Shown here: positions 1 through 8,875 of the stretch, piece by piece
How the letters are laid out: each line of letters opens with the position of its first letter
How positions within the stretch are numbered: position 1 is the first letter of the stretch
From: Lewinellaceae bacterium
Lineage (GTDB): Bacteria > Bacteroidota > Bacteroidia > Chitinophagales > Saprospiraceae
NCBI GenBank assembly: GCA_020636095.1
Contig: JACJYN010000008.1
Span: 248,001-312,000, forward strand
Length of the DNA stretch: 64,000 nucleotides
Reading direction: 5' to 3'
Notes under the pieces: model-generated
What the model saw: only the letters and a program-made list of their open reading frames with translations
Told to the model about the DNA's origin: nothing
The model's database searches: none
Translations under genes and position numbers: made by a program

Positions 1-1990
1 TGAAGGAGGAATAGAAAATGACACCTATCCATTCCCGTATGAGGATCCCAATGCCCTTGAAGCGTTTTCTGTATTTGTTATTGACATCGAGGATCCGGCA
101 GCCCTGGAGTCATCGCCAAGATCAAAACCAGTAATCTGGTAGGAGCGTTGGTCGAAGGCATCCTGCCGTCGGGGCAAGCCCGAATTCCTGGTAGCTACCG
201 ATGAATATGTCTTCGTCAGCAATGGCAACAATGATAATATCTCGGTTATCTCCATTGAGAAAGATACCGTGGTCCATACGATAGCCCTCAAACCCGATAG
301 CCGGGTAAGGCAATTTCGGGGAGTGATCCCTTTGTAGCATTGAGCCCCGATCAGAAAAGGTTGTATGTGGTAAGATCGGGCATCAATGCCATTGCGGTGG
401 TCGATGTTTCCAATCAAAAGTTTTGGGGCATATCCTACAGGCTGGTTCCTTCCAAGGTTGAAGTGAGCCCGGATGGGAAAAAACTGGTTATTGCCAACGC
501 CAAAGTTACGGCAGCGGTACAATGGGGAGCCATTTTGAACGAGTAGGAAGGAAGTTATATCGGTTCCTTAATGAAAGGTACGGTCCAGGTTGTCGACATC
601 CGGATGAGGAACAACTCCGGAAATGACAGAACAGGTTGTGTCGAATAATTTTCATTTTATCCGGTAGATGACCGGTTTTTGAAAAAGAGCGGAAAACCCC
701 GTCCCTTTGTTCCGGAGAAAAGGAAAGCCCTATTCGCCATATCGTATTTATTTCCAAAGAAAACAGGACCTATGATGAAGTTTTCGGGCAAATAGAAAAG
801 GACAAGGTGACCCAACTATTGCCCGGTATGGCAAGGAGGCTTCCTTTCGAATAAGGAAAATACGAAATCCGTTTCTAACGCCACGGTTATGCCCAATCAT
901 TTGTACTGTACCAGTTCGCCATTTCAGATAACTTCTATGTGGATTCTGACGTTCTGCCGATAGTACCGCTGGCTGGTAAACACCTATCCCAATGAGTGGT
1001 GCGAGACGAGCACGGCAGCCAGCTATGGGGGCAATCGCAACTACCGGGAAAACTCAGGGCGCCGGGGTTTTGCGATGAACGGCGCCGCCAGTCATTTATC
1101 CGGAAGATTACAATGAAGCGGGGTCCATGTGGGATCATTTGAACGCCATAAGGTGGACTTCTACAACTTTGGATTTAGCGTGATGTTTGAGCCGGCACTC
1201 TACAAAGCGGAATACAAATACACCGGCATTCGCCAGTATATCAATTATCCCATGCCGCAACCCTGTATGAACGCAGCTCCAGAACCTACCCCACCTATAA
1301 TATGCGATACCGGACCAGTTCGGATAGTCAGCTCATCAAAGATTTGATGAGAAATGGATCACGGCAAGGATACTATGCCGGAATTGATAACCGTGATTAT
1401 CCCCAACGATCATGGAGCAGGCGAGCGCCCGGATGCGGGTATCCTTTCCGGAAAGCTATATGGTGAACAATGACCTGGCTGTCGTACGCATTGTGGAATA
1501 CCTTCCAGGACACCTGGAAGAATATGCTGATCGTCATCACAGAAGATGATGCTCAGAACGGCGTCGACCATATTGATGCGCACCGCAGTATTCTCCTGGT
1601 CATTTCTGGGTGAAAAGAGTAATGTCAGCCATGTCCATTATAGTTTTGGGAGCCTGTTTAAAACATTCTGGAACATTCTGGCCTGCCGTACTTAAATCAA
1701 TATGATGCCGGGGCTACCAGCCTGGTAGATTTCTTCACCTCCACCCGGATTTCAGCCCTACAACGCGTTAGCGGTAGACAGCCGGATTTTCAACCCTCAA
1801 AAAGCCCTGGACCCTTTTGACGAAGAATTTGACTGGAACGCCCTTGAGAAATCCCGCAGATCGATAATGTGAAGGATATGTATCGGGAAAGCAAGAGCAG
1901 GACGAATACCGGCTGGAAGACAGGGAGAAAAAATAGAACCGTATTTTCGTGGATAAGCCGGAAATCCTTGTACTCACCGCTCATTTACTA
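1..1990 (+). pseudogene. Broken YncE-like beta-propeller / phosphoesterase gene, 5' end outside the window
   Basis: Pieces of one protein can be read by changing frame many times. First come propeller strands with repeats such as LSPDQKRLYVV and VSPDGKKLVIANAK (about 335-520). Next is a phosphoesterase start, ISKENRTYDEVFGQIEK (about 745-800). The end carries ITEDDAQNGVDHIDAHRS (about 1535-1590) and a tail of typical C-terminal type to about 1880. This order matches the bifunctional YncE/alkaline-phosphatase (phosphoesterase PF04185) proteins common in Bacteroidota. I count at least eight frame changes, so it cannot make a full protein. The start lies left of the window. Family assignment is fairly sure; the exact end is not. 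Confidence 0.7.
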
Positions 1991-2040
1991 TCTTGGAAAG
2001 ATGCAAAACACCAATCACAAAAGGGTTATGGTAAGCTTTG

Positions 2041-2238
2041 TATGAAGTATGAAAGCGTTCCTACCTGATCTTTTCCCTCCTCTGGCTTGTTGCCTGCCCT
2101 TTCTCTCAGCAGCTTACAAAGCTGAACACCGGCTGGTACTGTAAGAATATCAAGAAGTTCAAAAAGCGGGCGATCAGCTGACGTTACCTGGCGGCATCAA
2201 CACCACCGATTGGATGCCTGCCGTAGTTAAACATAATA
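2041..2238 (+). pseudogene. N-terminal remnant of a GH2-type glycoside hydrolase
   Basis: A signal-peptide-like start (MKRSYLIFSLLWLVACPFS, after one frame change near 2045) runs into LNTGWYCKNIKKFKKAGDQL and, after another frame change near 2170, NTTDWMPAVV. The order 'GW ... DWMPAVV' is the beginning of the sugar-binding domain of exo-glucosaminidase/mannosidase-like GH2 enzymes, as I recall the family. The reading frame ends at about 2238, where such proteins should continue for some 800 residues. It is therefore a truncated remnant. The family call rests on one short motif run and is moderate. Confidence 0.4.
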
Positions 2239-2246
2239 ATTATTAA

Positions 2247-2366
2247 TCATTCGTAAAAGTATTGAATTACAGCATAAAAAAAGGAAAGCGATATACATAA
2301 AACAAAAAATACAAGCATTACTGCTTGGCCTTTAAGCCTTTAGAAAAGAAGTGAGCCCGCCGGGAT
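2247..2366. repeat. Direct repeat copy A (similar to 5564-5684)
   Basis: About 120 bp that align with 5564-5684. Shared stretches include TGAATTACAG, AAAACAAAAAA, CAAGCATTACTGC and GTGAGCCCGC. The last of these is also the 3' end of the tRNA-Lys gene at 5802-5875. The two copies bracket 3.2 kb of broken genes, which fits an att-like duplication beside a tRNA. It could also be a simple segmental duplication. Confidence 0.5.
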
Positions 2367-2650
2367 TGGAAATTCATTTACAATGCATTGATAAGCAATG
2401 CTTTAAGATTATATTTTCAGAATTTTTAAAATGGGTTAAAGAGATTTTTTAACCGTTTAGGGCTTCATTTTGTCGGGCTTAAGCGGATGTCGAAGATGCC
2501 GGTCAGGCTATCGAGCTGTTTACGTTGTACTGTTTCTGGCAGGTGCTTTACCTCATTCTCAAAACCTCGATTCGAATATAAAATGGCTAACACAGAACTT
2601 TCCGGAAGTTGACAATTGTTCTATCTTTATGGAATCTAAAAATGTGACAA

Positions 2651-2862
2651 ATGGATGAGTTAATAATGAAGTTTGGGCTATTGGACCCTGTAAAACGGCA
2701 GGAAATCCTGGATTTCCTTGATTTTCTGCTCAATAAACAAAAAAAAGAAAGGGTGGGAACTTTCAAGTCCTATAAGGAACAAATCCTTCAAGTAGCCTGC
2801 CTGTCCTCACTAAAAATACAAAACACTTCGAACGGATTGATGGGTTAACTCTAGCGAAGTAA
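2651..2862 (+). pseudogene. Toxin-antitoxin remnant: antitoxin start fused by deletion to a PIN toxin end
   Basis: The open frame from 2651 begins with a short helical protein (LLDPVKRQEILDFLDFLL), which looks like the small antitoxins of the DUF2281 type paired with PIN toxins. From 2797 to the stop at 2860-2862, in another frame, the sequence reads LPVLTKNTKHFERIDGL. That is the typical C-terminal end of a VapC-like PIN-domain toxin. The end of the antitoxin and most of the toxin are missing, so a deletion of about 400 bp between the two parts is the simplest reading. Not functional. Confidence 0.5.
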
Positions 2863-2892
2863 GAAAAGTGATTTTTTCAGTATCTGGGGCGG

Positions 2893-3334
2893 CCCTAAAC
2901 CTCCAACATACAATAATGGGTGAACGCCCTAGACAACCCATCCCAAAAGGCTTGGGCGGGATATGCTTTTGAGCAAGTGTGCCTGGCTCATATCCCCCAA
3001 ATTAAGAAAGCGCTGGGCATCAGCGGTGTCATCAGCCACACCTCTTCCTGGAAAAGCTCCCAATCGGAAAAAGGGGCTCAGGTGGACCTGGCCATTGACC
3101 GGAGAGACCAGGTGGTTAACCTGTGTGAGGCCAAATATTCTATCAACCCTTTTACCATCACCAAATCCTATGCGGAAAACCTCCGCAATAAAATTGGGGC
3201 ATTTCGAAATGAAACAAAGACCCGAAAGTAGTATTCCTGACGATGATCACCACGTTTGGCTTGGAAAGGAATGAACACGCTGTAGGGCTGGTCAGAATGA
3301 GATTACCATGGATGCTTTGTTTGAGTTAATTTAA
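2893..3334 (+). pseudogene. C-terminal remnant of an AAA ATPase with PD-(D/E)XK nuclease-like domain
   Basis: The main open piece (2920-3231) reads AWAGYAFEQVCLAH, then QVDLAIDRR, LCEAKYSI and YAENLRNKIG. After frame changes near 3228 and 3290 it continues VVFLTMITTFGLERNEHAVG and EITMDALFEL. This is the C-terminal restriction-nuclease-like half of the AAA family ATPases common in Bacteroidota, with D...EAK as the PD-(D/E)XK core. The ATPase half is absent. Just upstream, GGPKPPTYNN in another frame belongs to the same protein. It is a fragment with at least three frame changes. Confidence 0.6.
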
Positions 3335-3514
3335 ATGCCATTTGCCCTTCGCTAAAAAACTTTCCCTATGTAATGGGGTCACTTTATTACACGATACCTT
3401 TCCAATCAAAAGAATCATGTAGGACAAAATACCAGGTTGGTAATGCCAGATCAAGGTGTAAAAACTCCTTTGAAGAACGGTTGTTTCTAATTCTATGTAC
3501 CATAATCTGTCAGC
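3335..3514. other. Gene-free stretch in the decayed zone
   Basis: I see no supportable gene, RNA or repeat here. It lies between the ends of two converging pseudogenes. Confidence 0.5.
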
Positions 3515-4218
3515 TCAAGTTCTTTTTGGTATCGCAATCATAAGTATAGACCTTATCCTTTCATCAAAAACAATGGCATATTCTCTTTCTACCAATCCGC
3601 CCCACATCAGGCAATGATAGTAAAGGAATGGAAAATTGAATTTCTTATGTAATGATTCCAGGAGAGCCATCAACTTCAGCTGATTCTCCGTAAGTATGGA
3701 TTTAACTCCATTTCAGTTGGAACGATCGCGTCTGCAAAATCCCAATCATGTTCATAAATAGCTTTGTCGGTTTCTGCAGGTTTTATAATGAGTAAGCCAT
3801 CTTTGGGCAACGAGTGCTTCCTGAAACTATTCTCATTGGGCTGGTCGGATAGCATAAAACTTCTGGCCCATTCGGTGTTAATTCCCTCGAGGTCATTCAC
3901 TAAAAAAAGTTCGAAAGAAAAGCCTTCTAAACTTTGTAAATAGGCAATTAATTCCGGGTTTGGTTTGGTATATACTTGATCTGCTTTCCAAGGCATTTTT
4001 TGAGGTTTACTTATATGTCGAAATAGTGAAATCCCCCTGTATTGATTTCTTTCAAATCTTCGATATTTGCTTCATAGTAGTCTGATAATTCAATCATGCC
4101 CTTTCCTCTTCTGTAAAATATCCAGGGATGTCCAATCCATAGTTGGTTCCAATCTTTGGATTCCAATTCAAAGATGAGAAAGTCGATTTCGGATTTTTCG
4201 CTCTGGAATGTTCCCAGA
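3515..4218 (-). pseudogene. Unrecognised gene, 3' part, cut by a decayed IS630 copy and frameshifted
   Basis: Read on the minus strand from 4207, one open frame runs LGTFQSEKSEIDFLIFELES ... KMPWKADQVYTKP ... to 3676. A frame change near 3710 then leads to ILTENQLKLMALLESLHKK and on to a stop at 3515-3517. Together this gives about 230 residues of a soluble alpha/beta-looking protein that I do not recognise. The 5' part probably lies at 5116-5275, beyond the IS copy. The stretch annotated by its ATG at 3996 (106 aa) is only the middle of this protein. Confidence 0.5.
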
Positions 4219-5115
4219 TATACACCGCTCGGTCACCAGAGGTGAAAATGTCAAGCGGCTTCAAGGAGCTGAATTGTTCATCAATTGTCGATTTATTTGT
4301 AGCCTTCATTGACTTTCAATGAAGTTGTCAATGGCTTCAAAGGACTTTAGTGGGTAATGAAAGCCAGCAAAACTTTTTGAGATATTTCCAAAACGTGATC
4401 AGGTTCAGTTAGGCGAATAGGGGCAGAATGAACCATTTCCTAAATGCACCTGATAGCATTGTCAAACAGAATGCTCCGCCCGGCAGTTCTTGAAGCCATT
4501 CGACAACCGTTGTTTTGATATAATCTGCTGATGTGAATCATGTGCATCTCCCAGGATGTTCACTGCCTATGACGTCCTTACTGAGATGGGCTTGCCCATT
4601 AGTTGTAAAGCCTGCAGGGTGCGCATCGACAAAACATCCGCCCTCCCTGGTTTGTCCACAAGGGTTCAATCTGCTCGAAGCTGCGTCAGTTTTGATAGAG
4701 CCTCCAGAGAGGCGGAACTAGAACTTGAGCACGTTGACAATTTGCGCACTTCTATTCCACGCCCAGCCGTGTGCTTGATCGTTTGCGCGCCTCGCTGGCA
4801 CAACGAGGCGTTCAAATCTGTCTTGATCTTGTCGGCTAGTTCCAAATCGCTGGAAGCGGTAGCATTCTACTGCCAGCAGCCGCTGTTCCATAACCGTCCA
4901 GCGGTAACCGAATTGGGTGCACGTCACTACTCGAGTACAAGTACGAAGATATATACATGATGTGGGATTAGTGGTGAACAACCGTACTTTTTGTAGTACC
5001 TTGCATGTTCATAGTCAGCTTCGCTGATTATCGGAGAGTACATATTTTATAGGTTTAGTCACCCACAAGATAGGTACTCTCCAACTTTTCACCTCTGGTG
5101 ACCGCGCTTAGTATA
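4219..5115 (-). mobile_element. Decayed copy of the IS630-family element at 26776-27929
   Basis: Both ends match the intact copy base for base over long runs. The right end is the TATACACCGCTCGGTCACC side (at 4219), and the left end finishes CACCTCTGGTGACCGCGCTT then AGTATA (at 5115). The interior can be followed across its length on the minus strand but is about 260 bp shorter than the intact copy. The loss is spread over many small deletions rather than one large one. No transposase frame survives, so the open frames seen here are by-products. TATA at both outer ends fits insertion at a TA target. Confidence 0.85.
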
Positions 5116-5275
5116 GATCGGTTATCTGCTCTATTCCCATAAATCCATCCACTACAATAATATGACATTTGATAAACATACTGGAGGCTGGTTCTTCCTT
5201 ATATTGGATTACAACATTGATGGTTACATCTTTTACCTTTCCCATTTCAGTATGCCTGAAAAAGGTTTCAGTGAA
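5116..5275 (-). pseudogene. Probable 5' part of the gene cut by the decayed IS630 copy
   Basis: On the minus strand an open stretch reads HTEMGKVKDVTINVVIQY, then FIKCHIIVVDGFMGIEQITD, and runs straight into the IS end at 5115. Rejoining it across the TA target to the piece at 3515-4218 gives ...EQITD-LGTFQSEKS..., off by one base. One more indel is therefore needed, which is in keeping with this zone. The first possible ATG is at 5245. Product unknown. Confidence 0.4.
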
Positions 5276-5563
5276 TCATAACCTCTTCAACCCGCCCCTC
5301 TCCAGGGCCCCTACCCTATTTAACCTTCATTACGTGGAGTGATGACGTGCTTCTTGCTGAGAACCGGTGCCCGGAGCAAGCCGGATAGCTAATTCGGCTA
5401 CGCGATCTATCGCATAGTCGACAATCCAGATTTCGTTAAAAAATATTCCGCCGAAATAGACAGAAATTCACCAAAAGCCACCGTTATTCCAATAGCGGAG
5501 TATTACGGATGCCCAAAAATAAAGGATTTCAGCCTGTGGCTACGATTAAATATAAAGAATGAT
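5276..5563. other. Gene remnants, unassigned
   Basis: A plus-strand stretch at about 5395-5560 reads GYAIYRIVDNPDFVKKYSAE and, after a frame change, AEYYGC and KGFQPVATIKYKE before a stop at about 5561. It looks like the C-terminus of a lost protein, but I cannot assign it. Confidence 0.3.
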
Positions 5564-5684
5564 AGATATTCGTAAAGAGCTGAATTACAGAAGTAAAGCA
5601 GAAAGACAAAACATTTAAAACAAAAAAGCCAAGCATTACTGCCTGGCTTTCAATTCTTTAAAAACAAAGTGAGCCCGCTGGGGC
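5564..5684. repeat. Direct repeat copy B (similar to 2247-2366)
   Basis: Second copy of the 120-bp repeat described at 2247. It ends in AAAGTGAGCCCGCTGGGGCT, which repeats the 3' end of the adjacent tRNA-Lys gene (5802-5817). Three copies of this tRNA end therefore lie at about 2350, 5667 and 5800. Confidence 0.55.
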
Positions 5685-5685
5685 T

Positions 5686-5736
5686 TCCCGCTCCAGCTCT
5701 GTAGGGGCATTCGCCCAACTGCGCTAGAGAGCGGGA
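5686..5736. repeat. Inverted repeat / hairpin
   Basis: TCCCGCTC at 5686-5693 pairs with GAGCGGGA at 5729-5736. An inner small hairpin GGGGCATTCGCCC sits at 5704-5716. It lies between the tRNA-end repeat and the tRNA terminator. It might be a damaged tRNA copy, because the minus strand reads TAGCGCAGTTGGG, but no full cloverleaf can be drawn. Confidence 0.35.
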
Positions 5737-5763
5737 CAGGCTGCTCGCCCTGCAGTACTACAT

Positions 5764-5797
5764 AAAAAGCCCACCCGCTGATGCGGATGGGCTTTTG
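5764..5797 (-). terminator. Rho-independent terminator of tRNA-Lys
   Basis: On the minus strand AAAAGCCCATCCGC pairs with GCGGGTGGGC, followed by TTTTT. It starts 5 bp after the tRNA 3' end. Confidence 0.75.
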
Positions 5798-5801
5798 CTA
5801 G

Positions 5802-5875
5802 TGAGCCCGCTGGGGCTCGAACCCAGGACCCCTTGATTAAAAGTCAAGTGCTCTAGCCAGCTGAGCTACGGGCTC
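5802..5875 (-). tRNA. tRNA-Lys (anticodon UUU)
   Basis: 74 nt without an encoded CCA. The acceptor stem is GAGCCCG/CGGGCTC, the D arm GCTC...GAGC, and the anticodon stem CTTGA/TCAAG with loop CTTTTAA (UUU). The T arm CTGGG/CCCAG has loop TTCGAGC. All stems pair fully. The gene has its own promoter and terminator, and its 3' end is copied twice to the left. Confidence 0.95.
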
Positions 5876-5928
5876 ATAATAACCGGAATATTATTCCGAT
5901 TTTCACATGCCTTTTTCCAAAGGCGTTG

Positions 5929-5958
5929 CAAATATACGGTGATTCCGGAAAAATACAA
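5929..5958 (-). promoter_or_regulatory. Bacteroidota-type promoter of tRNA-Lys
   Basis: On the minus strand TTG (5958-5956), a 19-nt spacer and TATATTTG (5936-5929) match the TTG/TAnnTTTG consensus of Bacteroidota. The box lies 53 nt before the tRNA 5' end. Confidence 0.6.
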
Positions 5959-6060
5959 GATATAGAATGTGTTTTTTTCCAAGGCAAGCCTAAACCATTG
6001 TCAGGCAGACGGATAGGAAACACAGCTGAGGTAAAAATAGTTTCTGCCGGGATTGTTTTT

Positions 6061-6771
6061 TCATATTTCGGCGCGCAGGCCGGGAGGAACGGCTTCGTCC
6101 AATAGTTGCAGGAAGCCAGCGTAGTCCAGATAGTCCTGGATGATGTGGCGGGCGCCCTCTTTTTGCAGCAGGCTGAAATCGCCCTGGCGGCGGACGCCGA
6201 TAAAGTCCATTTGCAGGTTCCGGGTGGTTTGCACATCCCAGATAGCGTCTCCGATGTAGATGATCTTGCTGAATGGGCCGCCGATGAATGCTTCGGCCTC
6301 GCGGACGACCTCTTCTATGATGTGCTCCCGCTCAATTTTACCGTCGGCGCCACTAAAGAAGCGGCGCCCAATGGTAATGCCGACATGTTGGAGCTTGATT
6401 TCCGCCGGGCGTTTCCATCCACCGGTGGCTACGCCGGCCAGGTAGCGGCCGTCCTGCTCCAGGGAGGTGATGGCCTTCCGGGCGCCGGGCACCTCCTGAT
6501 AGGCGTGAGGAGATGCGCGGCGGTTATCTTGTAATAGCGCTACGTATTGTTCCTGAAAACGGGCAATTTCCTGTTCATTGGAGGGGCGGCCGAAATGCTG
6601 GCGGATGACCGAATCGAAAATAGTCGTGTCGGTCACATGGGGATAAGTATGCCAGTCGATGGTCGGGAAAGGGCGTCGATAGATACTTTCGTAAGTAGCA
6701 GCAAAGGCCAGGCTGTCTTTCTTCTCTGAAAAGATGAGGGTTCCGTCTACATCAAAGATCACCAGTTTCAT
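6061..6771 (-). CDS. HAD-superfamily hydrolase (phosphatase-like)
   Basis: 236 aa, normal length for a HAD phosphatase of the phosphoglycolate-phosphatase-like group. Motif I DVDGT is at residues 7-11 and carries the nucleophile Asp. Motif II lies around GVATGG (about 113-118). Motif III/IV is YIGDAIWDVQT (about 196-206), with the Mg-binding Asp pair. A helical cap domain lies between motifs I and II. It should hydrolyse a small phosphorylated metabolite in the cytoplasm; the substrate cannot be told. Its ATG follows directly on the dinB stop with no gap, so the two are very likely co-transcribed. Confidence 0.85.
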   Translation of the reverse strand: MKLVIFDVDGTLIFSEKKDSLAFAATYESIYRRPFPTIDWHTYPHVTDTTIFDSVIRQHFGRPSNEQEIARFQEQYVALLQDNRRASPHAYQEVPGARKAITSLEQDGRYLAGVATGGWKRPAEIKLQHVGITIGRRFFSGADGKIEREHIIEEVVREAEAFIGGPFSKIIYIGDAIWDVQTTRNLQMDFIGVRRQGDFSLLQKEGARHIIQDYLDYAGFLQLLDEAVPPGLRAEI

Positions 6772-7869
6772 TTATTCTTCTTCGTTTTTTGGTGGTTCAA
6801 AATCAAACTCCAGCTGAATGCCATCGCCGGCCTGTTCTTTCGACAGGTTGGACAGGGACAAGCCCAATAAGCGAACGCTGCTGATATCCTCCTTGTTTTC
6901 ATCCAGCAGTTCATGCGCAATGGCGGCCAGGCCGGCCAGGCTACGGACTTCCGTTGAGAAGGTCCGGCTACGGGTAATGATCCGGAAATCCGGCATCTTG
7001 GCCTTGATGGTTACGGTGCGCCCGAAGTTGTCAGCCTTCTCCATATATTTATAGACGACCTCCGCCAGATAGCTGAGTTTTTCCTTCATCTCCGACAAGT
7101 CGGTAATATCCGTTTTGTAAGTCCGCTCGGCGCCGATGGATTTCCGGATTCGGTTGGGATTGACGGCTCGCTCGTCCTCGGCCCGCACGATGTGGAAATA
7201 GTGGCGGCCGACCTTGCCAAAGCGCCTGACTAGTTCAACTTCTGAGTACTGCTTGAGATTCGCCCCATTGAAAATACCCATCCGGCGCATCTTTTCGGCG
7301 GTGACTTTGCCGATTCCGTGGAAGGCAGTAATGGGTAGTTTTTCCAGAAAGGGCAGGGCCTCTTCGGGCGTGATCACCTTCAGCCCGTTCGGTTTATTGA
7401 TATCAGAAGCTACCTTAGCCAGGAATTTGTTGAAGGACACCCCTGCTGAGGCGGTCAGGCCGGTTGCCTGCTCGATTCGCCGGCGGATTTCTTCTGCGAT
7501 CAGGGTGGCCGACTGAGGCCCGCGCTTCCTGTTCGTGACATCGAGATAGGCCTCATCGAGGGATAGCGGCTCTACCAGGTCGGTGTATTCGTAGAAAATA
7601 TCCCGGATTTGATGAGATACATCCCGGTAGACATCGAAGCGGGATTTGACAAAGATGAGCTCCGGACAAAGCCGGCGGGCCGTTATACTGGGCATCGCCG
7701 AACGCACCCCAAACTTCCGCGCTTCGTAACTGGCGGATGCCACTACCCCTCGCATGCCTGATCCACCAACCGCAATGGGCTTACCCCGTAGCTCGGGATG
7801 GTCGCGCTGCTCTACCGAGGCATAGAAAGCATCCATATCAATATGAATGATTTTTCGGCCTTCCTTCAA
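6772..7869 (-). CDS. dinB: DNA polymerase IV (Y-family translesion polymerase)
   Basis: 365 aa, the usual length. The start HIDMDAFYASVE (residues 9-20) carries the first metal-binding Asp. SLDEAYLDVT (about 101-110) carries the catalytic Asp-Glu pair. A thumb with helix-hairpin-helix (FHGIGKVTAEKMRRMG, about 184-199) and a little-finger domain follow. The protein bypasses DNA lesions with low fidelity. The C-terminus is acidic (LEFDFEPPKNEEE); QLEFDFE resembles the beta-clamp-binding QLxLF type, which is inference. It is first gene of a pair with the HAD hydrolase. No clear promoter box is seen upstream, where a palindromic repeat begins 23 bp away. Confidence 0.95.
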   Translation of the reverse strand: MKEGRKIIHIDMDAFYASVEQRDHPELRGKPIAVGGSGMRGVVASASYEARKFGVRSAMPSITARRLCPELIFVKSRFDVYRDVSHQIRDIFYEYTDLVEPLSLDEAYLDVTNRKRGPQSATLIAEEIRRRIEQATGLTASAGVSFNKFLAKVASDINKPNGLKVITPEEALPFLEKLPITAFHGIGKVTAEKMRRMGIFNGANLKQYSEVELVRRFGKVGRHYFHIVRAEDERAVNPNRIRKSIGAERTYKTDITDLSEMKEKLSYLAEVVYKYMEKADNFGRTVTIKAKMPDFRIITRSRTFSTEVRSLAGLAAIAHELLDENKEDISSVRLLGLSLSNLSKEQAGDGIQLEFDFEPPKNEEE

Positions 7870-7891
7870 CTGCTTAATTTTAAGGTAAATT

Positions 7892-8216
7892 GTGACTATT
7901 CAGCAGTTCGCTTTTAGCAGTTCGCTATTCGCTATGCAATGACCCTAAAAGCAGGAATCCAGGCTTGATGAACCAGTTCTTTGCTCTAGTGTGCCGGGAA
8001 CGAAATTCTTAACCAATTCTTTGGGCTCTTTTTCGCCCATGCTGCGTTGCTCCTTCCTTCCGTAGCTTAGGCTATGGTCGGTCGTCGCGCCTTGCCTGGC
8101 CAAAAAACAGCCTCAAATTATTGATCAACAACTTCGTTCCCGGCACACTAGTGCCCAAGTTTTGGACAGGTTCTTGCGAACTGCAAATAGCGAACTGCGA
8201 ATTGCTAAATAGTTAC
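7892..8216. repeat. Intergenic element bounded by GTRACTATTYAGC inverted ends
   Basis: It starts GTGACTATTCAGC (7892-7904) and ends GCTAAATAGTTAC (8204-8216), the reverse complement with two mismatches. Just inside lie AGTTCGC-type repeats on the left and their complements (GCGAACTGC) on the right. The centre is the separate palindrome 7986-8151. The same end motif bounds 8876-9026 and 16481-16638. Confidence 0.5.
7986..8151. repeat. MITE-like palindrome, 166 bp
   Basis: CTAGTGTGCCGGGAACGAA at the left is mirrored by TTCGTTCCCGGCACACTAG at the right. The core CCGTAGCTTAGGCTATGG resembles the cores of the palindromes at 8378-8548 and 11084-11245. It has no coding capacity. Confidence 0.6.
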
Positions 8217-8310
8217 GGTAAATTTAGGTATTCCGGCGGAATTATTGGACAAGAGGACAGAGGGAATAAAAAAGCTTACTTGCCTAACACTGGACAAAAG
8301 CCAGAAGCCG

Positions 8311-8374
8311 GAATAATAGCCTAAGGATTGCGCAATCCCTTAGAATAATAGCCTAAGGATTGCGCAATCCCTTA
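8311..8374. repeat. Two tandem copies of a 32-bp unit with a hairpin
   Basis: Two identical 32-bp units lie head to tail (8311-8342 and 8343-8374). Each contains CTAAGGATTGCGCAATCC plus CTTA, a near-perfect palindrome around TTGCGCAA. Confidence 0.8.
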
Positions 8375-8377
8375 GGG

Positions 8378-8548
8378 TGTGTTCAAATTTCGTTTTTGGA
8401 GATAAAATCAGTCATTTTTTTGCTTAGGCGAGGCATCCCGCTTTTCTGAAAAAGCGGGGGAGTTTAGCCATAGCTAAATTAGGATTTGAGGAACGAAGCA
8501 TAAGCGAAAAAGTGGCGATTTTAGCCCGAAGTATGAAATTTGAACACA
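8378..8548. repeat. MITE-like palindrome, 171 bp
   Basis: TGTGTTCAAATTTCG (8378-8392) is mirrored by GAAATTTGAACACA (8535-8548). An inner hairpin of CCCGCTTTT/AAAAGCGGG lies at about 8448-8468. On the minus strand the core reads CTTTTTCGCTTATGCTTCGT ... TTTAGCTATGGCTAAA, clearly related to the core at 7986-8151. Confidence 0.6.
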
Positions 8549-8875
8549 ATCTTAGCTCTTCTGAAAGGTGTAGTGATGAGGGCACTCCAAAAATCTTTCC
8601 TGGGGACTGTAAGGAGCAAGGGGCTAAAGGAATGAATGGAAATAAAATGTGTTTACATCTAAAAATTAAGATTTATCACATAATCATTTTACTCATTTCT
8701 CAATTCAGCCCTTCATTCCTTTCATGGATTTTCCGGAGGGCCCTCAATTGTGCATATTTGCCCATCCTGTTGGGACAACGGGGAATTACTCTCTTGGCAA
8801 GTTTTGGGGATTGTTTACTTGAAATGACTCTCAAAGCTCTCGTGGGGGGGGGAATGCCAAAGATAAAAAACTACT

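Noticed and set aside
4556..4960. 134-aa open frame in the 4.5-5 kb region
   Set aside because: It lies within the decayed IS630 copy, antisense to the former transposase.
5667..5741. Second tRNA gene left of tRNA-Lys
   Set aside because: Has the 3' end and a D-arm-like TAGCGCAGTTGGG on the minus strand, but no anticodon stem or T arm can be paired. Kept only as a hairpin.
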